DNA from: Bradyrhizobium sp.
GTDB lineage: Bacteria > Pseudomonadota > Alphaproteobacteria > Rhizobiales > Xanthobacteraceae
DNA: 64,000 bases
Direction: 5' to 3'
NCBI RefSeq assembly: GCF_016219575.1
Contig: NZ_JACRMG010000028.1
Span: forward strand, 62,001 to 126,000
Below the pieces are notes generated by a model that was not told the origin of the DNA, made no database searches, and saw only the letters and a program-made list of their open reading frames with translations. The position numbers and the translations under genes were made by a program. Within the stretch, counting starts at the first letter, position 1, and the number at the start of each line of letters is the position of its first letter. This document shows, piece after piece, positions 50,195 to 58,911 of this stretch.

Positions 50195-50821
50195 GTGTCT
50201 GGCCGTGACCGTCAGCTTGCCGCGTGGAACGACACCGTTCAGACCCGCGACCAGCAATTCAATCTGAAGCGAACCGCCTTGCTGAAAGAGGCGGCGCGCG
50301 CATTCAGCTCGCAAGGATATCATGCGACGTCGCTCGACGATGTCGCCAAGACGCTTGGCGTGACCAAGCCCGCGCTCTATTATTACATCAAGAACAAGCA
50401 GGAAATCCTGTTCGAGTGCCATATGCTGTCGCAGGATCTCGGCGATCGCGCGTTCGAGCACGCGTACAAGACCGGCAGGAACGGCCGTGAAATTCTGCTT
50501 TCGTTTGCGAAGGAATTCATCGAGTCGCACAACAGCGAGATCGGCGATTGCGCCGTCCTCGTCGAATTCCAGGCGCTCGATCCCGCCAACCGCAAGATCG
50601 TCGCCGCGCGCCGTGACAAGGCGCAGCATCAGATGCAGGCGATTATCGAGAAGGGCATGGCCGACGGCAGCATACGGCAGGTCGATCCAAAATTGACCGT
50701 GTTTTTCTTCATGGGTGCGGTCAACTGGATGGCACGGTGGTTCGATAAGGACGGACCGAAAAGCGGCGCGGAGATCGCGAAGGTTTTTACAGACCTTCTC
50801 GACCACGCCGTTTCGCCCTAG
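50195..50821 (+). CDS. TetR-family transcriptional regulator
   Basis: A 208-residue TetR regulator. The HTH is LLKEAARAFSSQGYHATSLD then DVAKTLGVTKPALYYYIKNK, near residues 25-70. The C-terminal domain includes FFFMGAVNWMARWFD, the pattern also seen in the tetR remnant at 21582. The start was set at GTG 50195 because AGGAG lies five bases upstream. It likely senses an acyl-CoA and represses the cluster. Three similar sites at 48853, 51941 and 59742 lie beside its neighbours, and a weaker match at 50092 (TTTGACTTGCGATGGGTAT) precedes tetR itself. Confidence 0.9.
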   Translation: MSGRDRQLAAWNDTVQTRDQQFNLKRTALLKEAARAFSSQGYHATSLDDVAKTLGVTKPALYYYIKNKQEILFECHMLSQDLGDRAFEHAYKTGRNGREILLSFAKEFIESHNSEIGDCAVLVEFQALDPANRKIVAARRDKAQHQMQAIIEKGMADGSIRQVDPKLTVFFFMGAVNWMARWFDKDGPKSGAEIAKVFTDLLDHAVSP

Positions 50822-50832
50822 CCTAAGAGCGT

Positions 50833-50870
50833 ATCCCGCGGTTGCTGGATATTGCGTATATCCGTGGGAT
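50833..50870. terminator. Possible bidirectional terminator stem-loop
   Basis: GGATAT/ATATCC around a 5-base loop is nested in ATCCC/GGGAT, between the convergent tetR and NMO-like genes. There is no strong T-run on either side, so termination is uncertain. Confidence 0.35.
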
Positions 50871-50923
50871 CGGCCCCCACCTTGAGCCGTTAAGGCAAAA
50901 GCGGACGAGAGCCGTCCCGCGAG

Positions 50924-51895
50924 CTATTGACTGCCGACTGAAGCGAACCTGCGCGCGGCCCGTTGCTGGCTTGCTGCGCGCGCCGCATCGTAATCATGCG
51001 TCATGCGGTCGATCACGCCCGCAGCCGGCTCGACACGCTCGACATCGCCAACGCCCTGCCCCGCGCTCCAGATATCCCGCCATGCCTTCAGCGTCTCGAT
51101 CTCCTTCAGGAGATTGAAACCGTCATGCTTCGGCTCCGGCCTGAAGCCGCTGCGTTCGAGGCTTTTGCGGAGCATGTTGGCGGGAAGGCCAGTGACTTCG
51201 GCCGTCAGCTGAATGTCGTCGGCGTTGCTATCGATCAGCATTTGCCGGTAATCATCCGCCGCCATGCTCTCCGTCGCCGCGATAAAGGGCGTACCGACAT
51301 AGGCGAAGTCGGCGCCGAGCTCTTCCGCAACATGGATCAGGCGGCCATTCGAGATCGCCCCGGCGAGAACAAGGGGTCCGGCGAAGAATTTACGAACGGC
51401 GGTGACGAATGCGAAGGGGTTGAGCCAACCGGTGTTGCCGCCGGAGCCGCCACACAACAAAATCAGACCATCAACGCCGGTTTCCGCCGCGCGTTGGGCG
51501 TGTTTGAGCGAGGCGACGTCGGAGAAAACCAAGCCGCCGTAGCTCTTTACGGCGGCAACAACACGACCCGGATGTCCGACGCTGGCAATCACCAGCGGCG
51601 ACTTGTGTTTGACGACCAGATCGACGTCTTCCGCCAGCCTGGTGTTGGTTGGATGGACGATCAGGTTCGCTGCATAGGGAGCCGCGTCCGGCTGCAACTC
51701 GGCCGTGATCCTCGCGAGCCATTGATCCAGGATTGCCGTCGACCGCGCATTAAGGGTCGGAAAAGAGCCCGCGACGCCGGCCTGCGAACAAGCGATGACA
51801 AGGTCGGGACCCGATACGAGAAACATCGGCCCAACCAGAACGGGCAATTTGAGCTGGGTGCGGAGTTGCACAGCAAGATTGGGGTCGCCCAGCAT
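50924..51895 (-). CDS. Nitronate monooxygenase-like flavoprotein
   Basis: A 323-residue FMN-binding TIM barrel of the NMO/2-nitropropane dioxygenase family. LPVLVGPMFLVSGPDLVIAC, AGVAGSFPTLNARS and LILLCGGSGGNTGWLNPFAF are seen, with GPLVLAGAISNGRLIHVAEE as the phosphate site and KAWRDIWSAGQGVGDVE near the end. In this branch the Gly-Gly-Asn replaces the AGGH of classical NMO, so the catalytic His may be absent and the reaction is uncertain; enoyl-CoA reductase-like activity is possible. It is convergent with tetR and divergent from the Liv operon across the site at 51941. A broken relative lies at 63038. Confidence 0.85.
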   Translation of the reverse strand: MLGDPNLAVQLRTQLKLPVLVGPMFLVSGPDLVIACSQAGVAGSFPTLNARSTAILDQWLARITAELQPDAAPYAANLIVHPTNTRLAEDVDLVVKHKSPLVIASVGHPGRVVAAVKSYGGLVFSDVASLKHAQRAAETGVDGLILLCGGSGGNTGWLNPFAFVTAVRKFFAGPLVLAGAISNGRLIHVAEELGADFAYVGTPFIAATESMAADDYRQMLIDSNADDIQLTAEVTGLPANMLRKSLERSGFRPEPKHDGFNLLKEIETLKAWRDIWSAGQGVGDVERVEPAAGVIDRMTHDYDAARAASQQRAARRFASVGSQ

Positions 51896-51940
51896 TCGTT
51901 CACGCCGTGAATTGGTCGCATGAAAAGCGTCAAAAATCTA

Positions 51941-51962
51941 TTTGACTTGCAAGTAAGTATTA
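51941..51962. promoter_or_regulatory. Candidate TetR operator, site 3 (NMO / Liv operon divergent region)
   Basis: TTTGACTTGCAAGTAAGTAT contains the dyad TTGACTTG/CAAGTAA and matches the TTTGAC-N6-GTMA pattern of the sites at 48853 and 59742. It lies 46 bases from the NMO-like start and 74 from livG, so it could control both. Confidence 0.5.
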
Positions 51963-52035
51963 TGCCTGATTGGTCATAACGCAACGAAAATAACTACGCG
52001 CGCGCTTTGAACGACTGCGCGACTACGGAGGAGAC

Positions 52036-52845
52036 ATGAGCGCCGAAGCGGCGACCCATGCGGAGCCCAACGTGAGCGGTATGCGGCCGATGCTGACCGC
52101 AGACCGTCTGCGAATGTCGTTCGGCGGCGTTGTCGCCCTGAACGAAGTCTCGATCGAGATCAGGCCCGACGAGCTCATTGCGGTTATCGGCCCCAACGGC
52201 GCCGGCAAAACCTCGCTGATGAACTGTATGAGCGGCTTCTATCGACCGCAGCAGGGCCGCATCGTGTTCGATGGTGAGCAGATGGTCGGCCGAAGCGTCC
52301 ATCAAATCGCGCGATCCGGATTGGCGCGGACGTTTCAGGGAACGCACATCTTTCCCGGCATGACCGTGATCGAGAACATCCTGATCGGGCGGCACATGCA
52401 TATGCGCAGTTCGATTTTGCAGGCCTTCGTGCATTTTCACTGGGCCCAAAAGGAGGAAGCGCAGCACCGCGAGGTCGTCGAGGAAATCATTGAATTGCTG
52501 GAAATCGAATCGATCCGCCATCAGCCGGTCGGAACACTTGGATATGGCTTGCGCAAGCGTGTCGACCTCGGCCGCGCGCTCGCGCAGGAACCGAAAATTC
52601 TGCTGATGGACGAGCCGATGGCCGGGATGAACAACGAGGAAAAGGAAGACCTCGCCCGGTTCATCCTCGACGTACGCGAGGCGCGCGGCATCCCCGTCGT
52701 ACTCGTCGAGCACGATATGGGTGTGGTCATGGACCTCGCGGACCGCATCTACGTACTAGATTTCGGGAAAATGATCGCGACCGGAACGCCCGCCCAGATT
52801 CAGCGGGACCCGCTGGTCATGAAAGCTTACCTGGGCGAAAAATGA
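52036..52845 (+). CDS. livG: Branched-chain amino acid-type ABC transporter ATP-binding protein (LivG)
   Basis: A 269-residue ATPase. Walker A is GPNGAGKTSLMNCMSGFYRP near residue 55. The signature has the LivG form GYGLRKRVDLGRALAQEP, and Walker B is ILLMDEPMAGMNNEEKED, followed by the His switch VLVEHDMGVVMDL. It is the first gene of a six-gene operon that also encodes a synthetase, two permeases, a binding protein and LivF. The LivG family serves amino acids but also aromatic acids and other carboxylates; the acyl-CoA synthetase in this operon points to an acid. It overlaps the next gene by 4 bases. Confidence 0.92.
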   Translation: MSAEAATHAEPNVSGMRPMLTADRLRMSFGGVVALNEVSIEIRPDELIAVIGPNGAGKTSLMNCMSGFYRPQQGRIVFDGEQMVGRSVHQIARSGLARTFQGTHIFPGMTVIENILIGRHMHMRSSILQAFVHFHWAQKEEAQHREVVEEIIELLEIESIRHQPVGTLGYGLRKRVDLGRALAQEPKILLMDEPMAGMNNEEKEDLARFILDVREARGIPVVLVEHDMGVVMDLADRIYVLDFGKMIATGTPAQIQRDPLVMKAYLGEK

Positions 52846-54824
52846 CCTCAGCCGCCACACCAATGAAAACATTGCCGCAGGCATTCGTCGACCGGGCCAC
52901 GGCGGAGCCCGAGCGGCTAATCGCGCGTCACAAGTATCGGGGCATCTGGCGTGAGTTCCGTTACGGCGACGTGCTCGAGCGCGTCCGCAACCTGGCGGTT
53001 GGATTGCAATCGATGTCGTTTGCGCGCGGCGAGACGGTCGCCATCATCGGCGAAAACGAGCCCGAGAATTTTTGGATGGAGCTTGCCGTGCTCTCGCTCG
53101 GCGGCAAGGTCGTCTCGCTCTACCCCGACCTCACAGTCGGTGAAATCGAGTACCTCCTGAACGACAGTCAGGCGGTTTACTTCGTAGGCCAGGACCAGGA
53201 GCAGATTGACAAGGGGCTCGCAGTACTCGGCAGCGTCCCGACATTGCGCAGGCTGATCTACTGGGATGATACCGGCATGTGGTCTTACCGGCAGCCGAGC
53301 CTCATGAAGCTCGAGCACATGGAAGACGAGGGACGCAAGCGGAACGCCGCCGAGCCGGGGTTGTTCGATAGCCTTGTCGCATTGGGCCAGCCTGACGACA
53401 TCGCCATCCTGTCCTACACATCCGGCACGACGGGGCGTCCCAAAGGCGTCATTATCACGCACCGTTATCTGATCGACAACGCGCATCGATTGGTGAACGG
53501 CACCGACCTGACGCCGGGCATGGATTACCTCACCTACATTGCGCCTGCCTGGGTCACCGAACAATTGTTCGGTGTTACGATCGGCGTCACCTTGCCGCTG
53601 GTGGTCAACTTTCCGGAGTCGCCGGAGCAGGTTCTGGCCAATCTCCGCGAACTCGCGGTCGAGGCGATGGTGTTCGCACCCCGGCAATGGGAGAGCCTGG
53701 CCTCGACGATCCAGGCAAAGATGCTCGACGCGGGGCCAATCCGCCGCCGCATTTACGAATGGGGCGTCAAGATCGGACGCAAGGTCAACGTCGCTCGGCT
53801 CGACGGCAAGCCGGTACCATTGGCAGCCCACTTGGCATTTCCGATCGCGGAGACTTTGGTTCTGAAGCCGTTGCGCGACAAGCTCGGCCTGACGCGCGTG
53901 AAGGTCGCGCTGAGCGGCGGATCAACCATGGCGCCCGATGTGTTCCGGCTGTTTCACGCCATCGGCGTACCCTTGCGCAATATTTACGGTTCGACCGAGA
54001 TCGGCATCATGACGATTCACAAGGGCGAACGCTACGACCTCGAAACCGTCGGCCACTGGCTTGAAGCCCACCCCGCAACAGCGGCGCTGGAATGGAAGGT
54101 TTCACCGGACGGCGAACTGCTCGTACGCGGTGGATCTTTCTTTCAGGGCTATTTCGGCAAGCCCGACAAGACCACCGAACGAATAGATGGCGGATGGTAC
54201 CGGACCGGCGACGCTGTTTCCGTCACTACCTCCGGCGAGTTGGTTTTCCTCGAGCGGATCGAGGATCTCGCCAAGCTGAGTTCCGGTCAAAGCTATCCAC
54301 CGCAATTCATCGAAACGCGGCTGCGCTTCAGTCCGTTCATCAAGGACATCATGACGCTTGGCGACGCGTCGCGGGACTACATCGGAGCGTTGATCAATAT
54401 CGACATGGGTGTGGTATCGCGGTGGGCGGAGGAACGCAGGCTGGCTTATTCGACATTCGCCGACCTCTCGCAAATGACAGCCGTAGCCGATTTGATCCGC
54501 GAAGAGATCGTCCGCATCAACAAATTTCTGCCCGATCATGCACAAGTCCGGCGATTTGCGAATTTTCCCAAGGAACTCGATCCGGACGAGGGCGAATTGA
54601 CCCGCACGCGCAAGCTACGACGTGAATTTCTGGTGCAACGCTATGCAGAATTGATCGACGGCCTCTACGCCGGCAAAGATCGCGTGGCGCTCTCAATCCC
54701 CGTCACCTACCAGGATGGACGCCGCGGAACGATGGCGGCCAACGTGCTGATTCATTCCGTCGACGCGGCCCCTCTGGTCGCCACGGCGGTGCAGGCGCGG
54801 CGCAAAATGGCCGGGATGTCATGA
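52842..54824 (+). CDS. AMP-dependent acyl-CoA synthetase (long-chain-like) inside the Liv operon
   Basis: A 660-residue adenylate-forming enzyme of the long FAA1-like form. Its N-terminus LPQAFVDRATAEPERLIARH is followed by the ATP motif SYTSGTTGRPKGVIITHRY near residue 190. The TEIGIMTIHKGERY region, GGWYRTGDAVSVTTSGELVF and the C-terminal LTRTRKLRREFLVQRY follow. It overlaps livG by 4 bases and livH by 4 bases, so it is translated as part of the importer operon. The arrangement suggests that imported acid is activated at once (vectorial uptake). An acid of larger or aromatic type is plausible; identity is unknown. Confidence 0.9.
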   Translation: MTSAATPMKTLPQAFVDRATAEPERLIARHKYRGIWREFRYGDVLERVRNLAVGLQSMSFARGETVAIIGENEPENFWMELAVLSLGGKVVSLYPDLTVGEIEYLLNDSQAVYFVGQDQEQIDKGLAVLGSVPTLRRLIYWDDTGMWSYRQPSLMKLEHMEDEGRKRNAAEPGLFDSLVALGQPDDIAILSYTSGTTGRPKGVIITHRYLIDNAHRLVNGTDLTPGMDYLTYIAPAWVTEQLFGVTIGVTLPLVVNFPESPEQVLANLRELAVEAMVFAPRQWESLASTIQAKMLDAGPIRRRIYEWGVKIGRKVNVARLDGKPVPLAAHLAFPIAETLVLKPLRDKLGLTRVKVALSGGSTMAPDVFRLFHAIGVPLRNIYGSTEIGIMTIHKGERYDLETVGHWLEAHPATAALEWKVSPDGELLVRGGSFFQGYFGKPDKTTERIDGGWYRTGDAVSVTTSGELVFLERIEDLAKLSSGQSYPPQFIETRLRFSPFIKDIMTLGDASRDYIGALINIDMGVVSRWAEERRLAYSTFADLSQMTAVADLIREEIVRINKFLPDHAQVRRFANFPKELDPDEGELTRTRKLRREFLVQRYAELIDGLYAGKDRVALSIPVTYQDGRRGTMAANVLIHSVDAAPLVATAVQARRKMAGMS

Positions 54825-55708
54825 TGATCGACTTTCTGAATTACCTGATCAACGGTTCGCTGGTAGGGCTCCTTTACGCCCTTATCGCGATGGGCTTCAT
54901 TGTCATCTACCGCGCGTCGAAGGTGTTCAACTTTGCGCAAGGCGAGCTCGTCGTGTTCGGCGGCTTCATCGTCTGGTGGATGGTGATCCAAACCGGACTG
55001 CCACTGTTCGTGGCGCTTCCGCTGGCGATGGCGGTATCGGCGATATTCGGGCTTATCATCGAGCGCATCTTTTTTTCGCGTCTCGTCGGCGAGTCCAGTT
55101 TCGCGATGGTGATGGTGACGATCGGCCTGCTGATTCTCATCAGGGGCCTCATCCTTTTGATATTCGGACCGCAGGTCCGGCCGTTTCCGATCATCTTCGC
55201 GTTGAAGCCGGTGATCATCGGCGACATCCTGATTCCGCGGTCACTGCTGATCGGCGCCGTGATCACGGTGATTGTCGGACTGGGCCTGTCGTGGTTCTTC
55301 AACAACACCCGCGCCGGACTCAAAATGACCGCGGTCGCCGAGGATCATCAGGTCGCGTTGTCGATGGGAATCTCGGTGAAACGCTCCATCGCTTTCGCCT
55401 GGGCGCTGGGCGCCGTATTGTCGACCCTCGGCGCGATCATCTACCTCAGCGGCAAGTCGCTGAATTTCCTGGCGTCGGACATCGGGCTTTCGGCGCTGCC
55501 GGTGGCCCTGCTCGCCGGATTCGAGTCGATCGCCGGAGTCTTGTTGGCCGGTCTGATCGTCGGCGCCGTGCAGGGACTTGTGACGGCCTATGTCGACCCG
55601 GTGGTCGGCGGAGCGGTTGGCTCGGTATTCCCGTTCGTGATCATGCTTGTCATCTTGTTTATCCGCCCGACCGGAATGTTCGGGTGGAGAACGATCGAGA
55701 GGGTTTGA
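54821..55708 (+). CDS. livH: Branched-chain amino acid-type ABC transporter permease (LivH)
   Basis: A 295-residue membrane protein with about eight hydrophobic helices. LLYALIAMGFIVIYRASKVF and NFAQGELVVFGGFIVWW at the N-terminus and LSALPVALLAGFESIAGVLL near residue 225 are typical of LivH-type permeases. The NNTRAGLKMTAVAEDHQVAL loop carries the cytoplasmic EAA-like coupling segment. It overlaps the synthetase gene by 4 bases and is followed by livM after 3 bases. With LivM it forms the pore. Confidence 0.93.
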   Translation: MMIDFLNYLINGSLVGLLYALIAMGFIVIYRASKVFNFAQGELVVFGGFIVWWMVIQTGLPLFVALPLAMAVSAIFGLIIERIFFSRLVGESSFAMVMVTIGLLILIRGLILLIFGPQVRPFPIIFALKPVIIGDILIPRSLLIGAVITVIVGLGLSWFFNNTRAGLKMTAVAEDHQVALSMGISVKRSIAFAWALGAVLSTLGAIIYLSGKSLNFLASDIGLSALPVALLAGFESIAGVLLAGLIVGAVQGLVTAYVDPVVGGAVGSVFPFVIMLVILFIRPTGMFGWRTIERV

Positions 55709-55711
55709 GCG

Positions 55712-56758
55712 ATGGATCCGGCCGGCATTTTCGCCACCAGTTTTGCGCGCGATGCGGCGTTGGTGCGGACGCGTCCGCAGCAGATTGCCCTAGCCTTGTT
55801 TCTGATTTTCCTGCTGGCGCTGCCGATCCTGTTCGGACCGCGGCTGCTCGCCATCTCGACGCTGATATTGATCTCGTCGGTGATCGTCCTCGGCCTTCAG
55901 GTCACCACCGGTTATGCCGGCCAGATCAATCTGGGACAGGCCGCCTTTATGGGCGTCGGCGCCTACACGACCGGTTTTCTGGCCACGAAACTGGGGTTTC
56001 CGTTCTGGTTGACCATCCCGCTCGGGGGGTGTTCCGCGGCTGTGTTCGGCTTCATCTTCGGATTGTCGGCGGTGCGCATCAAGGGGTTCTACCTGGCGCT
56101 GACGACGATCGCCGCCCAGGCGCTGTTTCATTTCTTCGTTCTGAACCTGCCATGGTTTGGCGGTTCGAACGGCCTGACGCTCGACCCTGCCAGCCTGTTC
56201 GGATTCGCGTTCGCGACGGATATCTCGATCTATTATCTCTGTCTCGCCGTCGCGGCGCTCATGACCTTTGGCGCTTACGGCATGGTGCGGGGCCGGTACG
56301 GACGCGCTTTCGTAGCCGTGCGCGACGACGACGTCGCAGCCGGCATTATGGGCATTGATGTCGTGGCCATCAAGGCGACCGCGTTCTTGGTCGGCGCATT
56401 CTATGCCGGCGTCGGCGGCGGATTGTGGGCTTATTTCGTTCGCTTTGTCGCGGTCGATCAGTTCACGCTGTTCAATTCGATATGGTTTATTGCCATGATA
56501 ATCGTCGGCGGAATGGGGTCGATCACGGGCGCTCTCGTCGGCGTCGTCGTCATCAAATGCATTCAGGAGGCCTTCGTGTCGCTCGGGCCATCCGTCGTCT
56601 CGCAATTCCCCTCGATCGGCGGCGATGTCGTATTTTCCCTGATGAATGTGTTTCTCGGCAGCGTCATTGCAGCATTTCTGATCTTCGAGCCGCGCGGCCT
56701 GATGCATCGCTGGAATATCCTGAAGCGGTCGTATCGGACATGGCCGTTTCCATACTGA
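55712..56758 (+). CDS. livM: Branched-chain amino acid-type ABC transporter permease (LivM)
   Basis: A 348-residue polytopic permease. VTTGYAGQINLGQAAFMGVG near residue 65 and GRYGRAFVAVRDDDVAAGIM near 195 (EAA-like loop) identify LivM. VGGMGSITGALVGVVVIKCI near 268 is also conserved. The N-terminal 30 residues precede the first membrane segment. It is 62 bases upstream of the binding-protein gene. Together with LivH, LivG and LivF it makes a complete importer, unlike the orphan Bug proteins elsewhere in this window. Confidence 0.93.
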   Translation: MDPAGIFATSFARDAALVRTRPQQIALALFLIFLLALPILFGPRLLAISTLILISSVIVLGLQVTTGYAGQINLGQAAFMGVGAYTTGFLATKLGFPFWLTIPLGGCSAAVFGFIFGLSAVRIKGFYLALTTIAAQALFHFFVLNLPWFGGSNGLTLDPASLFGFAFATDISIYYLCLAVAALMTFGAYGMVRGRYGRAFVAVRDDDVAAGIMGIDVVAIKATAFLVGAFYAGVGGGLWAYFVRFVAVDQFTLFNSIWFIAMIIVGGMGSITGALVGVVVIKCIQEAFVSLGPSVVSQFPSIGGDVVFSLMNVFLGSVIAAFLIFEPRGLMHRWNILKRSYRTWPFPY

Positions 56759-56820
56759 ACGTAGCGAAGCCGCCGCAGGGCGGTGTCCATGAAACATAAC
56801 AGAACCGGGAGGACGTAGAG

Positions 56821-58050
56821 ATGAAGAGCAGACGTTTTAAATGGATCGCAGGCGCCGCGGCAGTGGCGGTCGTCACACTCGCGCTGCCCGCTTCGGCGCA
56901 GACGACCTACAATATTGCCTCGATCGCCGACTTTACCGGACCCTACGCCGACATCATGAAGGACCTTGTCGGCGCCCGTCGCGCCACTGTCGATTGGTGG
57001 AACGAAGAAGTCGGCAAGGGAATGGGCATCAAGATCGGGATCAAGGACTTTGACGGGCGCTACGACGCGGCGCAGACTGCGAGCCTTTGGCCCGGCATCA
57101 AGGCCGAACTCAATCCGGTGGCCGTACTCGGCGTCGGTGGACCTGACGTCGCCGCGCTGCAAGGTCGGCTTCCGGCGGACAAGGTGCCCATGTTGATGTC
57201 GACGGCCGGTTACGGGTTCGCTTGGAAAGGCGATCCCTGGATCTTCAACCCGCGGCCAACTTATGGCCATGAGGCTGCCGGGTTCTTCGAATGGTTCCGC
57301 AGCACCCGCGGCATCAAGGGGCCGCTGAAAGTCGGCATCATTTCCTCGGAAGCCTCGCCGGCTTATGTCGATATTGCCAAGGGCGCGGAGAAGTTCGCCA
57401 AGGACAACCCGGACAAGGCTGAAATCGTCGAGACCATTTTTACCGAAGTTCAGCCGACCGATCTGACCACCCAGGTTGGCCGCCTGATCCGCAAGGGCGT
57501 GCAAGTTATCGATATCCAGACCAACACGGCCGCGGTTGTGGCGACCAAGCGTGCGCTGCAGGCGCTCGGCAAGGCCGATATTCCGATCATGATGAGTTCG
57601 CATAACGGCCTGATTGCCTCAGGTAAGGCCGTTGGCGGCATGAAGGACCTGGAAGGCGACTATGAAGTCTACGGCATGGCCGTGCCGACTGAGCAAAAGA
57701 CCAAAGCCCACGACTTCCACCAGATGGTCGTCGCAAAATACAAGTCGCAGGCGACATGGTCCGTCGCGAGCGTCATGGGCTACAATCAGACGCTGGTCGC
57801 ACTCCGGGCGATCGAGGCGGCTGCGCGCAAGGTCGGCGCCGACAAAGTCACTGGCGAGGCGGTTCGCACCGCGCTGCTGACGACACCGATTTCGGCCGAT
57901 CAGACTTTCAGCATTCTGCCAAACCTGACTTATACGAATGAGGCGCCATTCCCGGTCAAGGGCCTGACCGTCAACGTCGCGACCATCAAGGATGGTAAAT
58001 ATGTTATCGCCGCTGAAAACGTGCCGGTCCCCACGATTGCGAAGTGGTAA
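56821..58050 (+). CDS. livK: ABC transporter substrate-binding protein (LivK-like)
   Basis: A 409-residue exported protein. The signal peptide is MKSRRFKWIAGAAAVAVVTL, ending near ASAQ at residue 27. The mature chain starts TTYNIASIADFTGPYADIMK and follows the periplasmic type I fold, with VAVLGVGGPDVAALQGRLPA and GIISSEASPAYVDIAKGAEK. Proteins of this type in soil bacteria bind aromatic acids and other carboxylates as well as leucine. It has a good ribosome site, GGGAGG, about ten bases before the ATG. It is overlapped at its end by livF. Confidence 0.92.
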   Translation: MKSRRFKWIAGAAAVAVVTLALPASAQTTYNIASIADFTGPYADIMKDLVGARRATVDWWNEEVGKGMGIKIGIKDFDGRYDAAQTASLWPGIKAELNPVAVLGVGGPDVAALQGRLPADKVPMLMSTAGYGFAWKGDPWIFNPRPTYGHEAAGFFEWFRSTRGIKGPLKVGIISSEASPAYVDIAKGAEKFAKDNPDKAEIVETIFTEVQPTDLTTQVGRLIRKGVQVIDIQTNTAAVVATKRALQALGKADIPIMMSSHNGLIASGKAVGGMKDLEGDYEVYGMAVPTEQKTKAHDFHQMVVAKYKSQATWSVASVMGYNQTLVALRAIEAAARKVGADKVTGEAVRTALLTTPISADQTFSILPNLTYTNEAPFPVKGLTVNVATIKDGKYVIAAENVPVPTIAKW

Positions 58051-58892
58051 CCCGGCTGAACCAGCCGGAGCGCGACAGCGCTCCGGCCGCGGAGTTGTCG
58101 ATGCTTGAGCTCAGCAATGTCGAGGTTATCTACAGCGACGTCATCCTTGCGGTGAAGGGTATTACGCTCGTCGTGCCCAAGGGGTCTTGCGTCACGCTCT
58201 TGGGCGGCAACGGAGCTGGCAAGTCGACCACGCTCAAATCGATCTCGAACCTCCTCATGACCGAGGACGGCAAGGTGACGTCGGGGACGATTTCGTTCGA
58301 GGGCTCGCGGATCGACGGCGGTGATCCGGCAAAAATCGTCCGCAACGGGATCGTCCACGTCATGGAGGGCCGCCGCGTCCTCAGTCACCTGACCGTGGAG
58401 CAGAACCTGATTGCCGGCGGTCATATGGAGCCTTCAGCGCCGGCGATGCGGCGGCGGCTCGATGGCGTCTACGACCGGATCAAGCGCCTTGCCTTGCTGA
58501 AGTCGCGCACGACCGGCTATTTGTCCGGCGGCGAACAGCAGATGGTGGTGATCGGCCGCGCGCTGATGGCCAATCCGAAGCTCATGATGATCGACGAGCC
58601 GTCGTTGGGGCTGGCGCCGATGATGGTCGATGAGGTGTTCGGCGTTCTCCGCTCATTGAAGGAAGATGGCCTGACGCTGCTCATCGTCGAACAGAATACC
58701 CGCGTCGCGCTGGACCTCGCCGATTTCGGATACGTCATGGAAGACGGACGCATCGTACTGGAAGGTAACGCGGCCGACCTTCGCGCCAACGAGGACATCC
58801 GCGAATTCTATCTCGGCCTCAACCTCGAAGGCGTGCGCAAGAGCTATCGGAACATCAAGCACTATCGGCGCCGCAAGCGATGGCTCGGATAA
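58044..58892 (+). CDS. livF: Branched-chain amino acid-type ABC transporter ATP-binding protein (LivF)
   Basis: A 282-residue ATPase, counted from a GTG that overlaps livK by 7 bases. An ATG at 58101 with GGAG upstream (MLELSNVEVIYSDV) is an equally good or better start and would give 263 residues. Walker A is GGNGAGKSTTLKSISN, the signature YLSGGEQQMVVIGRALMANP and Walker B LMMIDEPSLGLAP. The C-terminus is longer than usual for LivF (KSYRNIKHYRRRKRW). It is the last gene of the importer operon. Nineteen bases separate it from the convergent crotonase gene. Confidence 0.91.
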   Translation: MVTRLNQPERDSAPAAELSMLELSNVEVIYSDVILAVKGITLVVPKGSCVTLLGGNGAGKSTTLKSISNLLMTEDGKVTSGTISFEGSRIDGGDPAKIVRNGIVHVMEGRRVLSHLTVEQNLIAGGHMEPSAPAMRRRLDGVYDRIKRLALLKSRTTGYLSGGEQQMVVIGRALMANPKLMMIDEPSLGLAPMMVDEVFGVLRSLKEDGLTLLIVEQNTRVALDLADFGYVMEDGRIVLEGNAADLRANEDIREFYLGLNLEGVRKSYRNIKHYRRRKRWLG

Positions 58893-58911
58893 TTGAGGCG
58901 CAGAAAGCGTT

